A DNA stretch of 64,000 nt from Persicaria tinctoria (GCA_037127255.1 JBANSL010000013.1:27437688-27501687); one strand, 5' to 3'. Shown: positions 21,925-35,086, numbered from the stretch's first letter. Numbers and translations: made by a program. Notes: generated by a model from the sequence alone, not told the origin.

Positions 21925-22692
21925 GATATTGAGATTGAGAATAAATCAGGCCAATGACATTAAAGAAAGGCGCTTCTTGAGAGGCAACCCGATGTAAGTT
22001 TTCTAATTTAGTTATTTCAATTCCTAGTTAGCTAGTTTTCTTTTCAATAAATTAGGTTTTCCATTAGGCATTAGATCGTTGCTTTTAGTTTTTGGGATAG
22101 ACTAACTTTTCCAGAAAAGCCGCCGCAAGGCCCAGTCGAACCATTTGGTTGTCTATGAAAGTCCATGAGCCTATTCGTCCACCACATTGTGAGTATTTCA
22201 TTAATCTCTTCCTTTATGTTTTTGTGTTTTTGCTGTCTTTTATATTTCATTGAGAACAATGAAAGGTTTAAGTGTTTGGGGGGAGGGGGTGCATTGCATA
22301 TAGATAGAGTTTGCATATCATGTTTATGTATGTTATCATGTTTATTTATGTCTTCATATTTATTTTTATTCATATATCACATTAAAAAAAATCACAAAAA
22401 TATCATGCATTGCATTTAGGTGTTATTAAAAATACCCATCTTGGTTTAGTTTGTCCTCTAATTTATTTTTATGATCTCATTGCATAAATCCCATGATTTG
22501 ATTGAATTGCTTGAAAATGATTTTGGAGCATGATTTGAGAATATAATTGAGCAAATATGATTCATAGTTGAGGTTTAATTGAAAATCTAAAAAAACATAA
22601 CCCTTGTGAGTTTGTTTTGGCCTTATAGGGACTTTACATATTATTCCCTTTTGCTTTTATTGTGTGATTATACTCTTCATATGCTTGTTTTT

Positions 22693-24137
22693 TTTTATTA
22701 GGAAATAATTCGAGGCCAGACAAACCTGGACCTCGAAGGCCGACAATTCGGCAGACGGAAACCGTCAAAAAGAGACAAATTACAACGAGGGTGCAAGAAA
22801 CAAGCAAAGGGCTCTACAAAGAGAAACAAGCCCCACTAAACCGGACGAGATGGGGACGTAGACGAACGAACGAAGCCAAGGGCTACCGACAGCAACACCA
22901 CAGGCCAGCGGTACATTATGAGGCATCTATGGACAGTGAAGACGAACGTCCAAGGAAGCAGTATTCCGAAAAAAGGAGACGCCTCGATACACACTGCCAC
23001 GACCCCAGCCTGACCCGACTCCGAACATCCAGAACCCCATCAACCGAAGAAGAGAAACTAATCCCCCCAAACCGCAGAGCAACACTACCTGAATCAAAAA
23101 CGCACCATAAACCCAAACGGGAGATAAACTAACCAAAACCGGGGATTATTTATTTATAGTTATAAATTAAAATTTACTACAATTATTATTATTATTTATT
23201 ATTATTATTTGCTTCCGGGCTGATTTGGGGCCAAGGCAAAGCCTTGGGCCCAAAGGAAAGGCCCGACCATATTTCCACAAGCCTCTCGAGCCCACATAGA
23301 ACCCTAGGCCATAGTTGTCATTGACGACCATGTGCATCGACAGGAGCACGCCACTGCACAGGCGGCCGTCATCCAGCCCCGAAGGAGACTTTGTGCACCG
23401 CCGGGTAGCCGATCAACCAAAATTGACGGCCACCACACCCCACCAGGGAAGGATGCATCGGGGAAGAAAAGTGTGACGGGCGTGAGGGCAGATTTTGAGC
23501 CCCAACACCAATCAGACGAGAGGGCAGAAATCGAGCAGAGCATCCCAGAATAAGGGTTATGTAACGCCGATTGATTGGACAGGAGGAAGAGAGGGGGAGA
23601 AGAACCCATAAACAACCCATCTTGACATTGATTTTGATCGAATCCGAAAATAGAAATCGGATTAGGGGTTTTCACACCACTGATTGAAGGCGGGGAGGAC
23701 CACCATCGAAGGCGAAGGTTAGATCGGAGGACACCAAAAGGTGCGGCTGGAGAGGAGCAGTAGGCGGTAAGCAGTCAAGGCCGAGGTGTCTCACGCCGAG
23801 AATGCGGGTTTTGGGCTCCCGAAGGAGATTTGGGGCTCCCGGAGGAGATTTGATTCACAACAGAGGGAGAAAACGACCTCCGAGGGGGTAGTTGCTCGCC
23901 AACGATGAGGTGGTCGGTGGGGGAGAGCAATTGTGTTCTCCAACCCCAACCTGTGTTCCCTTTTTTATGTGACGGGGGCGGAGGTGTTGATTGAATATTA
24001 TAAAACCTGATTATTTTTTTGGGTAAAAATTCTAAAACCTGATTGTAGACTGTAGTTTTGATTTGCATTTCAAGACTCGAGCTTCAAACTTATATCTCTT
24101 ACAAAAGGGTTAGTTGAGCTATCTTGTTTGTTTTTTT
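22693..24137 (-). mobile_element. Retroposon-like insertion with 14-bp target duplications
   Basis: It is flanked by ATATGCTTGTTTTT at 22679-22692 and at 24138-24151. On the minus strand its left end reads as a polyadenylation-like AATAAA followed by an A run, which fits a LINE, SINE or processed copy integrated by target-primed reverse transcription in minus orientation. The body (22720-23960) is GC-rich with several 60-120 codon frames on both strands but no reverse transcriptase or known domain. An ATT-rich microsatellite lies at 23180-23210. Confidence 0.6.
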
Positions 24138-24151
24138 ATATGCTTGTTTTT

Positions 24152-25132
24152 CATGACCGTATTGCACATGTTTGTTGCTTGTAAATTTTAAATGATTGAG
24201 ACATGTTTTCTTTAGCAATATTATACCCTATCTACCTTACATATTATCCTTTGCTTGAAGCCCGTCTGAGCCTTAAAGCCTATTTTTTTATAGCTCCACA
24301 AAAATATATCATAGCCAATGATTAGCCTGACCCCATCCGGGAATTAGGAGGAGAATTGGTGAAAAATCTATATGTTGGAGTTGCTTTGAGTGGAGATGAT
24401 GTATGTATGGTTGTGCATTGTGAGAGGCATAGCCGAAATAAGGTAACCTTTCTTGCATAATAGAGATGACTTATTACTAGGGGCCTAAGGAGGATAAAAT
24501 TCACTTAGGAGTAAAAGTCTAGTAAGCTTGGACCTAGGGAGGATAAAATTCTCCTAGGGGCAAAAGTAAGCATAAAAGAAAAGAAAAGAAGTCATCATAA
24601 TGAAAAAAATGCATGAGTTGTATGGCTATTGAAATCGAAGAGCACTTATTGATGTATATTGGAGTTAATGTTATTGGAATGGTTTGTGAAGTATGAAAGT
24701 TTTGGTGTTGTTCTGGTTGGTTGTTGCTCATTTTTCCCGGATTTTTAGCACCACAAGCCTAAATATTTCTCATGTCTTATGTTCCTACCAAAACCCCATT
24801 ACAACCCTATAAAAGTCCTCATGATGTTGTTTGCAAGTGATGACTTTCACGGTGTATAGAGCATTTTGGATTGAGTTGAGAGTTGGACTTTAAAGCCTAA
24901 ACACATGAGAGCTTGAGCGAAACATATTATTCCGGTGAGGTTGGATTAAATTTTCCAATACTATTGGATCACTCACATATTTGCTAGGATATTTGTTCTC
25001 TTATTCATGTTTCCTATTGCTTGATGTTGCTTTTATAAAATTATAGCATGAAAATCTTATTTGTGGGATGATTAATTCTATATTTGTTTTTTATTGCTTG
25101 AGGACAAGCAAAAGCTTAAGTGTGGGGGAGTT
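24152..25132 (+). other. Element C 3-prime non-coding module
   Basis: There is no gene. The block near 24230-24345 matches element A near 11500-11600, and both are followed by similar AT-rich text ending in a purine tract (AAGTGTGGGGGAG at 25118-25130) and the LTR. The match between two families with different LTRs and different gag genes suggests a shared functional or inherited 3-prime module. Confidence 0.6.
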
Positions 25133-26445
25133 TGATAGCATGCATTTAGATAGGCATAATAGGTTGCATTTATCTTAGTTAAGATGCATATCATGCATGA
25201 TTTAAGTAGAATTTGCATATTTGCTCTCTATGTTGGTGGAGTCGGAATCTACACGTTTTTATTGATTATTTCAGGCAATCGTGGATCCGATGAGGAGACA
25301 TGAGTTGATAACGCATTAGATGAGAATGTCTAGTTGATCAAAGAAGCTTACATGAAGATCTCAAGATGTCCTGAGAAGAAGAAGCGAACCTAAACGAAGA
25401 ACAAGTCTGCAGAAGTTATCGCCAGACATGCTGAACTTGTTTTGCACTTTCTGGAGGCCTCGATTGTCCGATTTACTATTTTGACTATGCGTTGGAAAGC
25501 TCTTTCAGAGAACTACAACTTTCCTGTTGACAAAAAGAGCAAATTCGGGATAGATTTTCCGTGAAAAGCCCCTGGCTGCGGCCGCAACAACCATGTCGCG
25601 GCCGCGACCAATCAATTTGCAGCGGGTTGGAGGAAGTTTATGCCGCGGCCGCAGGATATGCCACGGCCGCAGTATTGGTCGTCAACGTGTATACGTTGCG
25701 TTTTGATTACTAAAAACCCTAGATACTTTTGTTTTGTTTCATGGCCGACTTAGGATCTTTTATAAGGCCGAATTAAATTATTTTGTAGGCACTTCTATTC
25801 TATTTTAGGTTCTATCAGACAATTGGAGAGAGAGCGATGTTCGCCATGGGCGGCTAAACTCTCTTCGTTCTACTTGCAATTTGAAGCTTTATTTGGATTG
25901 ATTGTGAGTTTCTGAATCTTGTTCCTTATTTTCTATATTGAATGCTTCAACTTCTTTGTGCTTGATTGTTTATTGTTTTGTTCTATCTTGTCTGACCAAC
26001 TAGTTAGAATCAATTCAATTGCTAAGGTTTTGTAGATTCCAGGATGTGAAACTTAACCTAAGTAGCAAACTTGTTCCTTTAAGGCTGGTTGAACTAATTG
26101 AATGAGTAGGAAGTTGGATGTGTTGTTAAATATCTCTTTAGGGACTGCAAATACTTTGGCTAATCTCTGAACTTAAAGCTATCAATTGAGTTAAATCCTT
26201 CTTTAGGGACTGTTTGATTGATAAGGGTTTCTACGACTTGTTGGACTAGTAACTATATTAGGTTGGGACAAGGGCATTCATAGGAAGACTACAAGGACAA
26301 GAGGAAGTTACAATATCAATTCAACCAAATAAAGTGGACAATTGTAGGTAGAGCGATCTTCTCTAAATTGTTTTGCATCAATCTATTTATATTTTGTTTT
26401 GTTTTCTTTCTTATTTCAATCAACCAAAACCCCCCTTTCTACTAA
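25133..26445 (+). repeat. Element C 3-prime LTR, left part
   Basis: It starts TGATAGCATGC right after the purine tract. It contains a GCGGCCGC-rich patch at 25575-25675. It is interrupted after TAA at 26443-26445 by element D; the unbroken equivalent is at about 20515-20535. The final piece is 50756-50883. Confidence 0.95.
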
Positions 26446-27833
26446 GGTTGTGTTTGATAGGGTTTTTTATAAGGTTTCAAAGGTTTAAAAAAAAATTAAC
26501 CTCTCGAGCGGGTGTTTGATAGCAGTTATGGCATTAGCTTCCATTGAAAAGACTCGAACTGAAAAGGCCGCCATTTTTAGTGGGACCCGGGAATATACCC
26601 AGTGGGACCTTCAATATTCCCAACGGACTTACCTGACCCGCATCGAAATAATCGGTGCGGCCCAACCTGTGTCGCGGGAATAATCTAGTTATGAATGCTG
26701 ATGGATCATTCCCTTATCGAGTTTTCCTCAGACGAATTGGGAATCAACTGCTTACCTGCCGTCGTTGGCTGATTTGGGGACCAACATCAACAAGCTCTTG
26801 ATTCTAGCTTCGGGTTTTCAAAGGGCGAGAGAAGGTCTATGTCCGCGGGTAAATTCCTTCTTCCCTAAAAGAGGTTCCTGTGGGTTAAACTTTCTTTCTT
26901 TTTTATTACTCTCTCTTTTCCTCACTCTTCTCAGGATACACGGCCATAATCCGCTCCCTTCCCTTTTCTTCCCTACACCATTCTTTTCCCAAAAAGTCCC
27001 ATTTTCTTCATGTTGGTTCTTGTTTTTATAGGTGACGGGTGAGCTTCAGTTGACTCGCCACGTGGGGAGTATAGTATGACAAGTGTCCAACTCGTGGGAT
27101 GTGGGCATGTCTCACACGAGTTCCTATTTTCTATCCGTGGATGGCTTCAGTGAGTTTGTAGTTTTGGGTAGGATGCTCATCCGCGGATGATCTTGATAAC
27201 GTCCGAGGTGACTTTTGTTATGATTTTACCACTTTTTGTCTATTGTCGTGATTTTATCTTTATTGTTTTTTTATGGTAACCCAGATGTTTTTATTGTTGG
27301 TTTCGTCACAGCTCCTCGGGCCGGGCCGATTCCCTTCGGGGATTGACGCGGATCGATGAAGAATTTTTTGTTTTTAGAAAACATCTGACCCTATGTGATT
27401 GTGTTTACTTCGCTTTCATTAGCGATGATGGGCTTTTTGCTTCTTTTTTTTGGCCCATTTAGGGCCCATTAGGCCCATTTACATCCGGAAGTTCAAACGT
27501 TAGTAATTTTCTATAAGTTACCCTGTTCTGTTCATTTCACCTTGCATTTGTCTTCTTCTGTTTCTCCAAAGATTTTTTTTTTTATTTCCAACTTGGTTTT
27601 CTGGCGGTGGTCTTAGGTTTCCGATCGCGGTGTCGATGTGTTTGAAGTTTCCGACGAGTTTGTCCAGAGTTTTGAGGTATTTGTTCTTGTTTCAAGTTGT
27701 TTTCTTGGTTTTCTTTCCAATTCTTTCATTTTTTTGATGGGTAGATCGAAAATTAGGGTGCGACCTTGTCTCTGAATGTGTTTTTTACTGAGGTTTCGTT
27801 TTGCGTAAGTAAAACTTCATACAATTTTCTGAT

Positions 27834-30800
27834 GTGTTGGATGACTTTGAGAGAGGTGAAGGGTGGAGAGGTGACCCCGCTTTGTCTTCTCAAACGCGTC
27901 AAACTCAAGAGATCCTCTCCTCTTCTTCTGAGAGTTCTTCTTCTAGCTCTGGTGGTACTTAATCAGAATCATCTTCTGCCATATCCACATCGACTCCAAG
28001 TCGGGTTGGTCCTATGGGCAGCCCTATTAAGGTGAGAAGGCGCCGGAAGCGTACTGACCATGATTACTATTCTTCTCCTTACACAGTTTCTTCTTCTTTT
28101 AAGGGATGCGCGGGAGATGAAAATTCTGCAGACGCGGGTGAATTAGGTGCTTGTTCTTCCGTAGACGTGGGTCTTTCTTCCACTTCTCACCATGTGGACG
28201 CGGATCAAGAGGTGGAGAATGTTTGGATTCCTTATGAAGCTCCCCATATTGATGTAGCAGAAAATCCGAAAAACATCCGCTCTAAAGAAAATTTGACCGA
28301 CTTGGATACCCCGGTGTATGACCTAGGGGATTTAGATACTTGCCTCTTTCTAGGAGATTTTAAACCTCTACCGCATCCGTCCGACCGTCCATTAGGCGTA
28401 ACCGACAGGATTCACCCGTGGAGATCTCCAGTGGAGGAGCTGAGGGGATGTACCACTTTGTTAAAATTGGCGGATCTTGATGCTATTTCTCGTATCTTTC
28501 CATGGCCCGCGGGACTAGAGTTCTGCCTTCTTGAGGAGAGGGGAGGTTGTTTAGATGCTTATGAGGACTGTTTAGTTGTTTACGCGGCCAGTCTGTCCCA
28601 GGGTTTCCAACTTTCCTTACACCCCTTTTTCTCAGAATTTTTGAACGAGTACAACCTAAGCCCTGCTCAGATTGCCCCTAATGGTTGGATGTTCTTCACG
28701 AGCTTCCTAATGAGGTGCAAAGAGATCGGGGTTGCTCCTTCATTGAAGTTGATGTTCAGCATCTTTTCTTTGAAAAAGGGAACCCAGGATCTGAGATTTT
28801 ATCAGTGCAACTCGAGCTGTGGATACATGGATAGGTTATCTAAAAAACCAAATTGGAAGTATAAGTGGTTTCTGGTCCGCGACAAGTCTGGAAAGGGTTT
28901 TAATTGCCGGACCGTTCCAGGGCGTTTCTGCTCTGTGAAAAAACCAATTGTTTCCAATCTTCCTGAGTTCAAACGATCGTTTTCCCACACACCTAGGTTT
29001 CATTGGGAAAAAATGCTATCCGCGTTCCGTCTTGAGATGGCTGGCTTGAGTTTGCCTCATCCGCGACTAGGTGGCTCTTTTTGTTTTATCGTTTCTTTGG
29101 GTACTTAGATTTTGTTGTCTCTTATTTTGTCTAGTTTTGATGGTTTATTTATTATTGGATGTTTTCGTACTCAAATAAGATGGATTTGGACTCGCTCTTG
29201 AAGCGTGACAAAGCAAGATCTGAGAAGAAGAAAAAGATAAGTTCAGAGACTCGTGACCCCCCCCCCCCTGTTTCTCCCTTGGTTCCTAAGGTGGCCCCAA
29301 CCACTAATATGGTCATAGCTGGAAAAATTGGTGCTCTGGCAGGGTCCTCTTCCTTAGCTCCTATGTCTCGGGCGAAACGCGTTCGTGTATCTGCCCCTAA
29401 GACTTCTAAGAAGAGGAAAGTTAGCGTGGTCATTGAACCGTCTGCCGCGGAGGAAACAGGGCTCTTTCTTGAGGGTGAAGCGACTCTTCGCGAGTTCACT
29501 ATTCCAGGCTTTGACACGGTTGATTTGCGAGGCCTCGCCTTTCCAGCCAAAAAACGTTGTTTTCCCGAGAAGGGATACGTCAGCCGATTAGATGCCGTTA
29601 ATCTTTCGACTAACTTTGACGGTCTTATCCAGTGGGTAAGTGTTGTGAGCTGAATCTGTCATATTTTACAGTAACTTTAATATCGTTTTCTGCATACATT
29701 TGGGTTAGATAGTACAGAATCTATGTAGTTTATGTTTATTTGCCAAATTATGGAATCTACACTAGTTTCTGTTTAAATTCGCAGAATTCGAGACGTTTTA
29801 CAGCAATTTTAAGGAAGGTCAGAAAAGCTCGAAAAACAACTACAGAAGTCCAGAATCCGAGAGTACAGAACCAGGACAAACCGAGCTAAAGCCAGGGCTA
29901 CTCTATGTCGAGTACACCTTACTCGATCTCGAGTAGAGAGCCCAAGCAGACTTGGTCGACAAAGCCTGGTCGAGAAAGCTGAGCCAGACCAACCCGACTC
30001 CCGGAAAACAACTCGATCTCGACAAGACCTAGTCGAGATCGACGACACCTCAGCGTCACACCCGGAGTCGATGAGAAGAGGAGTTGATCGAGAAGCCGAG
30101 GACGAAGACGCCGAGCACATCTCTACTCGATCTCGATGAGACCTTGTCGAGATCGACGAGCCACCTAGCGCCTGTCCGAGTCCATGCCGAGGAGGAGTCC
30201 TCGACATCACCAGAGAGCCATCCTCAACCACAACCCTAGTCGATCTCAATGAGCCCTAGTCGAGATCGACGACTCCCAAGAGCCCAGATCCGAGCCTTGT
30301 CGAGCGGAGTCACCAGAGAAGATCAGTCGACGACGAATCCTAGTCAATGTCGACGAGTCCTTGTCGATGTCGAGTAGACCAGTTTCTGGAAACGCATCGA
30401 CGTGAGCAGTCCGGGTAGAGTTGGGATTCCTTGCGCACGAAGAAAGTCGAGAAGGCCGAGATTCTCTCCAAATCTATCATCATCTATCCATGAAAGAAAG
30501 ATCTATCATCATGAAGACATATTACCTAATTTAGATTTATCTTTTCCTTTTAGATTTATTTCCTTTATTGTTTTTATTTATCATTAAGCTTTTAGATATA
30601 ATTTTAGATATAGATAGGAGATTCTATCCTTGATTAGCAAGGATTAGAAGGCTATAAATAAAGCCCTTGGGGCTGATTACAGATTAATTCAATTTCAGAG
30701 TTAGAGAAGTAGTTCCACAGAGACGGTTTAGGGAGTTCAGAGGTTTTAAGGTTTTGGCAGTTTACGAAAGTTGATTGCCAGGATTGTAAAGGCTTTGAAT

Positions 30801-32436
30801 TTAGTTAATGCAAGTTATTTCTTTTAATTCAATATCTGAGTTTGCGATGAGGCGTGAGTAGTCCACCCACTTCTGGGGTTGGGGCGAGCCCAACGATAGC
30901 CATGCGTGCTTGAGGTAAAGATCCGACCTTTATCATGTTTTGAGCATTTTTCTACTTGTTTATGTGTTTATTACCCGTCTAATGGAGATCCATGTTAACA
31001 ACTTGGATTATAAACATAAAATTAGTAGAGACAATTAGGGTTTCTTGAAAGAGTTGTCTAATTGTTGGAAAAGGCAAAAGCTTGTCCTTGATGCTATTCA
31101 CATGATTATCTATCTCTGCCTTATGCATGCTTGGTTATCGTTGTTGCAAACCCCAATCTTGGAAGCCTTTTAAATTAAGTTTAGTTCGAAATCCCAAAGC
31201 CTTTGCATTTATTTTCTTTCGTTTTAGTCTCTGTCTTACTCGAGATCGAATAGCACTCGTCGATCTCGACTACTGATCTTCGACCAAGGTCGTTGTAGCT
31301 TCTCCTGTGCAGGTGCTTGAGGAGACAAGCCGAAGTCGACGAGGACTCTACTCGATATCGAGTAGCCTCTAGTCGATATCGACTACACCCGGTGCTTGCT
31401 GCTGCGCTGTGTTCGACTGTCCGATCTTTTGTCGACTACCCTAGTCGAGATCAAGGACCATGTTGTCGACTTCTGACCGTGAGATTCCATCAGTGCCTAG
31501 GATCCGCTGACACGCTTCCTCGTGGATCGATCCTGACTTCCCACTGCTGCATCAGGAGGAGGTCTTGTAATTATTTGCGTGGGCAGAATCTGGTTTGATT
31601 TATTTTGTTATATTTCATACTCGATATCCTCCTATCAACAGTAAGTTTTTACACTTCGCGAGTTGCCTCAAGTTTTTTTTTTTTGGAATAATTCGGCGCG
31701 GTTTAACTTTGACCTCCTTCTTCTTCTTATTCCTGTTTCAGCTGAGAGTGATCCAACCCGATGTTGAAAGACGTTTGGTGTGTGATGAAGAGATCAAGAG
31801 ACTGACTCATCAGCTGCGGATCCTTAGGAACACCGTAGGTGATCCAGCTTCGGTCGAGAAGTTTAGAAAGAGGTATGTGGAACTTCATGAAGAAGTGCAG
31901 ACACAAAAATAAGCTATGGCGGTTTTGAAGAAAAAACATAATGATCTGAAAACTTCTCTGGATGTCGCTATCTCCCGCGTCACAGAACTTGAGACTGCAG
32001 AAGGGCGTTCACGGGAACTTCTTCAAGACAAGCGGGCCAGTATTGATAAGTTGGAAGAAGACTTTTTTATCCTTCGTGAGGAGCAAGCTATTACTAAACA
32101 AGAACTTGACAACATCAAAGCGCGCTCAGACCAAGACTTGGCCCTTCAATGGCTTTAAAGTCCCGAGGGTTTGGCTTCCTGGTCTTCCACGTGGATTAAG
32201 ACTGAGGATGGCGTATCTTTCATGTCTTCGGTTGCCAAAGCTTGTCTCCAGACTCCGAAATGTGCCAATATTTTGAAAGATAAATGTTTTAGCTATTTTC
32301 AAAAGGGGATGATCGCGGGGATTAATCAGAGTGTGGTACGCTCGACGACCAATCCCGGAGCTCCCTTAAAGAAGTTTGAACCAAGCATGATCAGTGCCGA
32401 TTGGGGGCTTTCAAAGGAGGAGATGGCCGCGGAATA
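27834..32436 (+). pseudogene. PF04195-like coiled-coil transposon protein, left arm
   Basis: It resembles the plant family named putative gypsy type transposon (PF04195). The longest open stretch is 28014-29108. It has an N-terminal serine-rich and basic part (K-V-R-R-R-R-K-R-T), then the core L-H-P-F-F-S-E-F-L-N-E-Y-N-L-S-P-A-Q and P-N-G-W-M-F-F-T-S-F-L. After an intron (about 29072-29180) comes a lysine-rich exon to about 29635. A second intron, now holding the solo LTR, runs to 31740. It is followed by a heptad-rich coiled coil (31741-32157) and a tail ending at 32436. Breaks include a stop at 27958-27960, a TAA at 31909-31912 shared by both arms, and one at 32156. The function of the family is unknown. 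Confidence 0.7.
29641..31640 (+). mobile_element. Solo LTR of a family related to element A
   Basis: It is exactly 2000 bp from TGTTGTGAGC to CCTATCAACA, flanked by GTAAG at 29636-29640 and 31641-31645. The uninterrupted site is in the other arm at about 42340-42350. It shares block order with the element A LTR: the GTAGTTTATGTT words near the start, the TATA box at 30653-30659, the block TAGTCCACCCACTTCT, and many TCGAGATCGA words. It sits in the second intron of the PF04195-like gene. Unequal recombination between two LTRs is the usual origin of such remnants. Confidence 0.9.
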
Positions 32437-32864
32437 GTCGTATTCTGAAGATGAGGATGCCGAGTACGCGGGGGGATGAAGTTGGGAAGGCGGCCACCAC
32501 CGATTGATCTTTGATGTCTTAGTTCTGGTTGAAAGAAACTTTTATGGACTCGGAAATTTGTGTTTGTTCCCTATTTTTGGCGCTCCAACGCGATACTTGT
32601 TATTTTTGTGAATTTGGGTTTGAGATCTCTGTTGGACAAAGTTTGGTATTACTGTATATTTTTGCTCGTTAACGCTATAGATTATCGCTTGTTAATGCTC
32701 TGACTTTCTTCCAAGTGTTGAAAAGGTTTATCCGAATGTATGAAGTCTTTTTCCACTTGTCTTTATGCCTCAAGATGGGGTTTTTCCTTTTTAAAGCCTC
32801 AAATCCTTTTATCCCCTTCACTGTTTCTTATGTGTCAACAATCAACTGTATTGTTATACGCGTT

Positions 32865-33301
32865 ATGTCTTCGGGAAGTTTCAACCCTTGAGCCTTTTTT
32901 CAAAAGATCGAGAATGTGGATCAACTTTATCGACCGGTGAGTTTCTTTTGCTTTCATTCGAAAAGCTTGGGCTATCTCCATTGAGCTTTAATTTTATACG
33001 CGTGCAGGTTATGCCTCCTCAATTTGAAGCTGAATATGGGTCGCTTCCGCCCCGATGGGCTTTTCTCTCATCGTATCTTGTCCGCGACTTTCCAGTGGCT
33101 GTGTCCTGGAGTGAGAACGGTCTTTTTCAGATCGACAGCGGTTGGGACGAGTTTCTTATCCTTCATCATATTGGGATAGGGAGTGCCATGATGTTTTTTC
33201 ATAGGGGTAACGTCTCTTTCAAAGTTTTCCCGCGTCGCGAGATTGGGAATGATTATGAGACTAATCTTAGCTCAGTTTCTTCCTCGTGTAGTTCAAATTG
33301 A
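32865..33301 (+). pseudogene. B3-domain ORF 1, left arm
   Basis: Two exons, 32865-32936 and 33008-33301, about 121 codons. Exon 1 has the pattern A-F-F-Q-K-I-E-N-V-D-Q-L, but codon 9 is TGA where the other arm has TGG (Trp). Exon 2 is open and shows the B3 fold signature: L-P-P-R-W-A-F-L-S-S-Y-L, R-D-F-P-V-A-V, G-W-D-E-F and G-S-A-M-M-F-F-H-R-G-N. B3 domains bind DNA in plant transcription factors. A further open segment in another frame (about 33262-33421) is also preserved in the other arm and may be a lost C-terminal extension. Confidence 0.65.
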
Positions 33302-33552
33302 GCCTACTCCGCGTCATGCTTTGAGAGTTTGTAATTTGCTTATGGATTATGTTCCTGCGAGTGTTTTGAAAGGGGAAACTGCGCTTTTCCTTCGCTACTT
33401 ATCATATCTTTGTGATTTTTAAATAAACTTAAAGGGGGGATCTTTTATTATTCATAAAACGAAGTAGCATGCAGAAACCTTCCTAGAGGTTATATCCTTT
33501 TAAGCCTGATACATCATACTAGAGATGGTAACACGACAGATAAAATAGAAGC

Positions 33553-33888
33553 TTAAAGGCATCCTACTTCCCCATTTTCTTCGCTATCAGGACTGACGAC
33601 ATCGACTTCAAAGATGGAGTCTCCCATGTAGGTGAAAATCAGAGCTGATCCTACATTGACTCGATTTGCTTGTGTGAAGTCGCGCCTTCCTTGTGTTAAC
33701 TAGAAGAGGCCGTCTCCATCTCTTTCCACCTTTACTTCGTGTTCCTGGTTGGAGCGAGACCAGAGCCTGGCTTGAGTGTGAGCATCCTCATCGATTAGGA
33801 CATACATGAGTGGGAGCCGAAGTGTTTGAAGTTGCTCCTCCCTCATGATGACCCTATGGAAAGCCCTCGGTGGCAACCCTGGATCCAT
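33553..33888 (-). pseudogene. B3-like ORF on the opposite strand, left arm
   Basis: On the minus strand this starts M-D-P-G-L-P-P-R-A-F-H and has L-R-L-P-L-M-Y-V-L, W-S-R-S-N-Q-E-H-E-V-K-V and, after an in-frame TAG, L-I-F-T-Y-M-G-D-S-I-F-E-V-D. This resembles a B3 domain. The same TAG occurs in the other arm (40253-40255), so the break predates the inverted duplication, or the product really ends there (62 residues). Confidence 0.5.
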
Positions 33889-34237
33889 TTTGTTTTAAGA
33901 TGTTTATCATTTTGGGTCACTCTAGTATGCTTTATATTCTCTAAGTGAGGCTTTATCGCCCTCGGTCTTATCGCCTTTTACTGAAAAGCAATTTAGTTTT
34001 TCTTTTCCAGATTACTCTTGGTTGCTTAAAAGGCCTCTTCTAAGAGGTTTGTTGGGTTTTGGCGGGATGGTCAATGAAATTAACTTTGAATTTAGAAAAG
34101 AGTGGACGCGTGCCGTGGGTGACTGTGTCACCTGTTGCGCGCCATGCATGCAACTCTTCCCTCTATACCTGATTGTTTTCTCGTGAGTGATGAGACAAGA
34201 GAGAAAAAACTATTGTTTTCCTCTTGCTTTTTTCGAG

Positions 34238-34732
34238 ATGCGGGGATCTATTATTGTTCTCCCTTTAGCATTCAGGGTTGACACGGCTTCTGAGCGAGAG
34301 TTTCAATGGGCTTTTTTTCAAGCAATTGATTACCCTGAATAGTTCTTGCGCTTGGTAAGATTTTTGTGTCTAATTTCCATATCTCCTTCATGAATGCTTT
34401 CTTTATTTTTATCTTTTTCCATCTTTCAGCTACTTCCGCTTAGGTTTGAAGAAGTATATGACGACACTATTCCCAGTCGGGTCTTGCTTTCTTCTTATCA
34501 GTTATGTAATTTTTCGGTTCGCGTAGAACGTTAGGATAGTGGTTTACTCTACTTTGGCCGCAGATGGAAAGATTTCGTAGAATCTCACGGTTTTGAGATG
34601 GGGGCTTCCATGATCTTTACTCATATGGGTGAGGCTTGCTTTGAGGTTCAAGGGATGGACTTCCGCGGAAGAGAGCGCGAGACTAGTCCCAATTATCGTT
34701 CCTCTCGTGGATTAGCCTCAAACGGCGCTTGA
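34238..34732 (+). pseudogene. B3-domain ORF 2, left arm
   Basis: Exons 34238-34354 and 34430-34732 have normal GT-AG borders. Exon 1 carries W-A-F-F-Q-A-I-D-Y-P-E, then a TAG in place of the Gln codon of the other arm. Exon 2 carries L-P-L-R-F-E-E-V-Y, L-L-S-S-Y-Q-L and W-K-D-F-V-E-S-H-G-F-E-M-G-A-S-M-I-F-T-H-M-G, with one more TAG after V-E-R. The fold signature is B3. This copy has stops where the other arm is open, while the other arm has lost its splice acceptor. Confidence 0.65.
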
Positions 34733-35086
34733 GCTTAGTCTTTTATGTCTGTGTTTGATAAAGCAAGGTTTTGGGTTTTGTTTTCCAACTTGTTTAATAA
34801 ATTAAAGCTCTTTATTTTCAAAAAAGGGAGTAGCTGGGATGTTGGACGTCGCTTCAGTTAACTATGGGCTTTCAAGATTATGCATGCCTACTGCACGGTT
34901 TGCGTTCTCGATGTAATCTTGTTGTGATACGTCAATCATGGGTATCCCAATTTTGTCTTCAGATAACAGTGTCTTTTGTTACTTTGTGCATGGCGTGCCA
35001 TTTGTTAGATTTGTTGAATCAACCTTTTAAGCTTCTCTGAGTTATTGTCTCGGCTTGTGACGCGTGCTGGCACCGTCAAAGTGTTC

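Larger units (their letters stand above)
26545..34999 (+). repeat. Element E left arm of the inverted repeat
   Basis: It pairs with 38948-45330. The only large difference is the solo LTR insertion at 29641-31640. The region 26545-27765 holds no supported gene and is presumed leader or terminal repeat. Confidence 0.85.

Noticed and set aside
23180..23215. ATT-rich microsatellite
   Set aside because: Common simple repeat, no special feature.
3457..26445. Reading 3457-26445 as a single giant retrotransposon
   Set aside because: Target duplications TAGAG and AATCT, and LTR pairs in opposite orientations, show at least three separate elements.
32453..32520. Possible assembly artefact creating the inverted repeat
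   Set aside because: The arms differ by about 5%, have private stops, deletions and a solo LTR in only one arm, so they are distinct genomic sequences. A long-read check of the junctions would still be useful.
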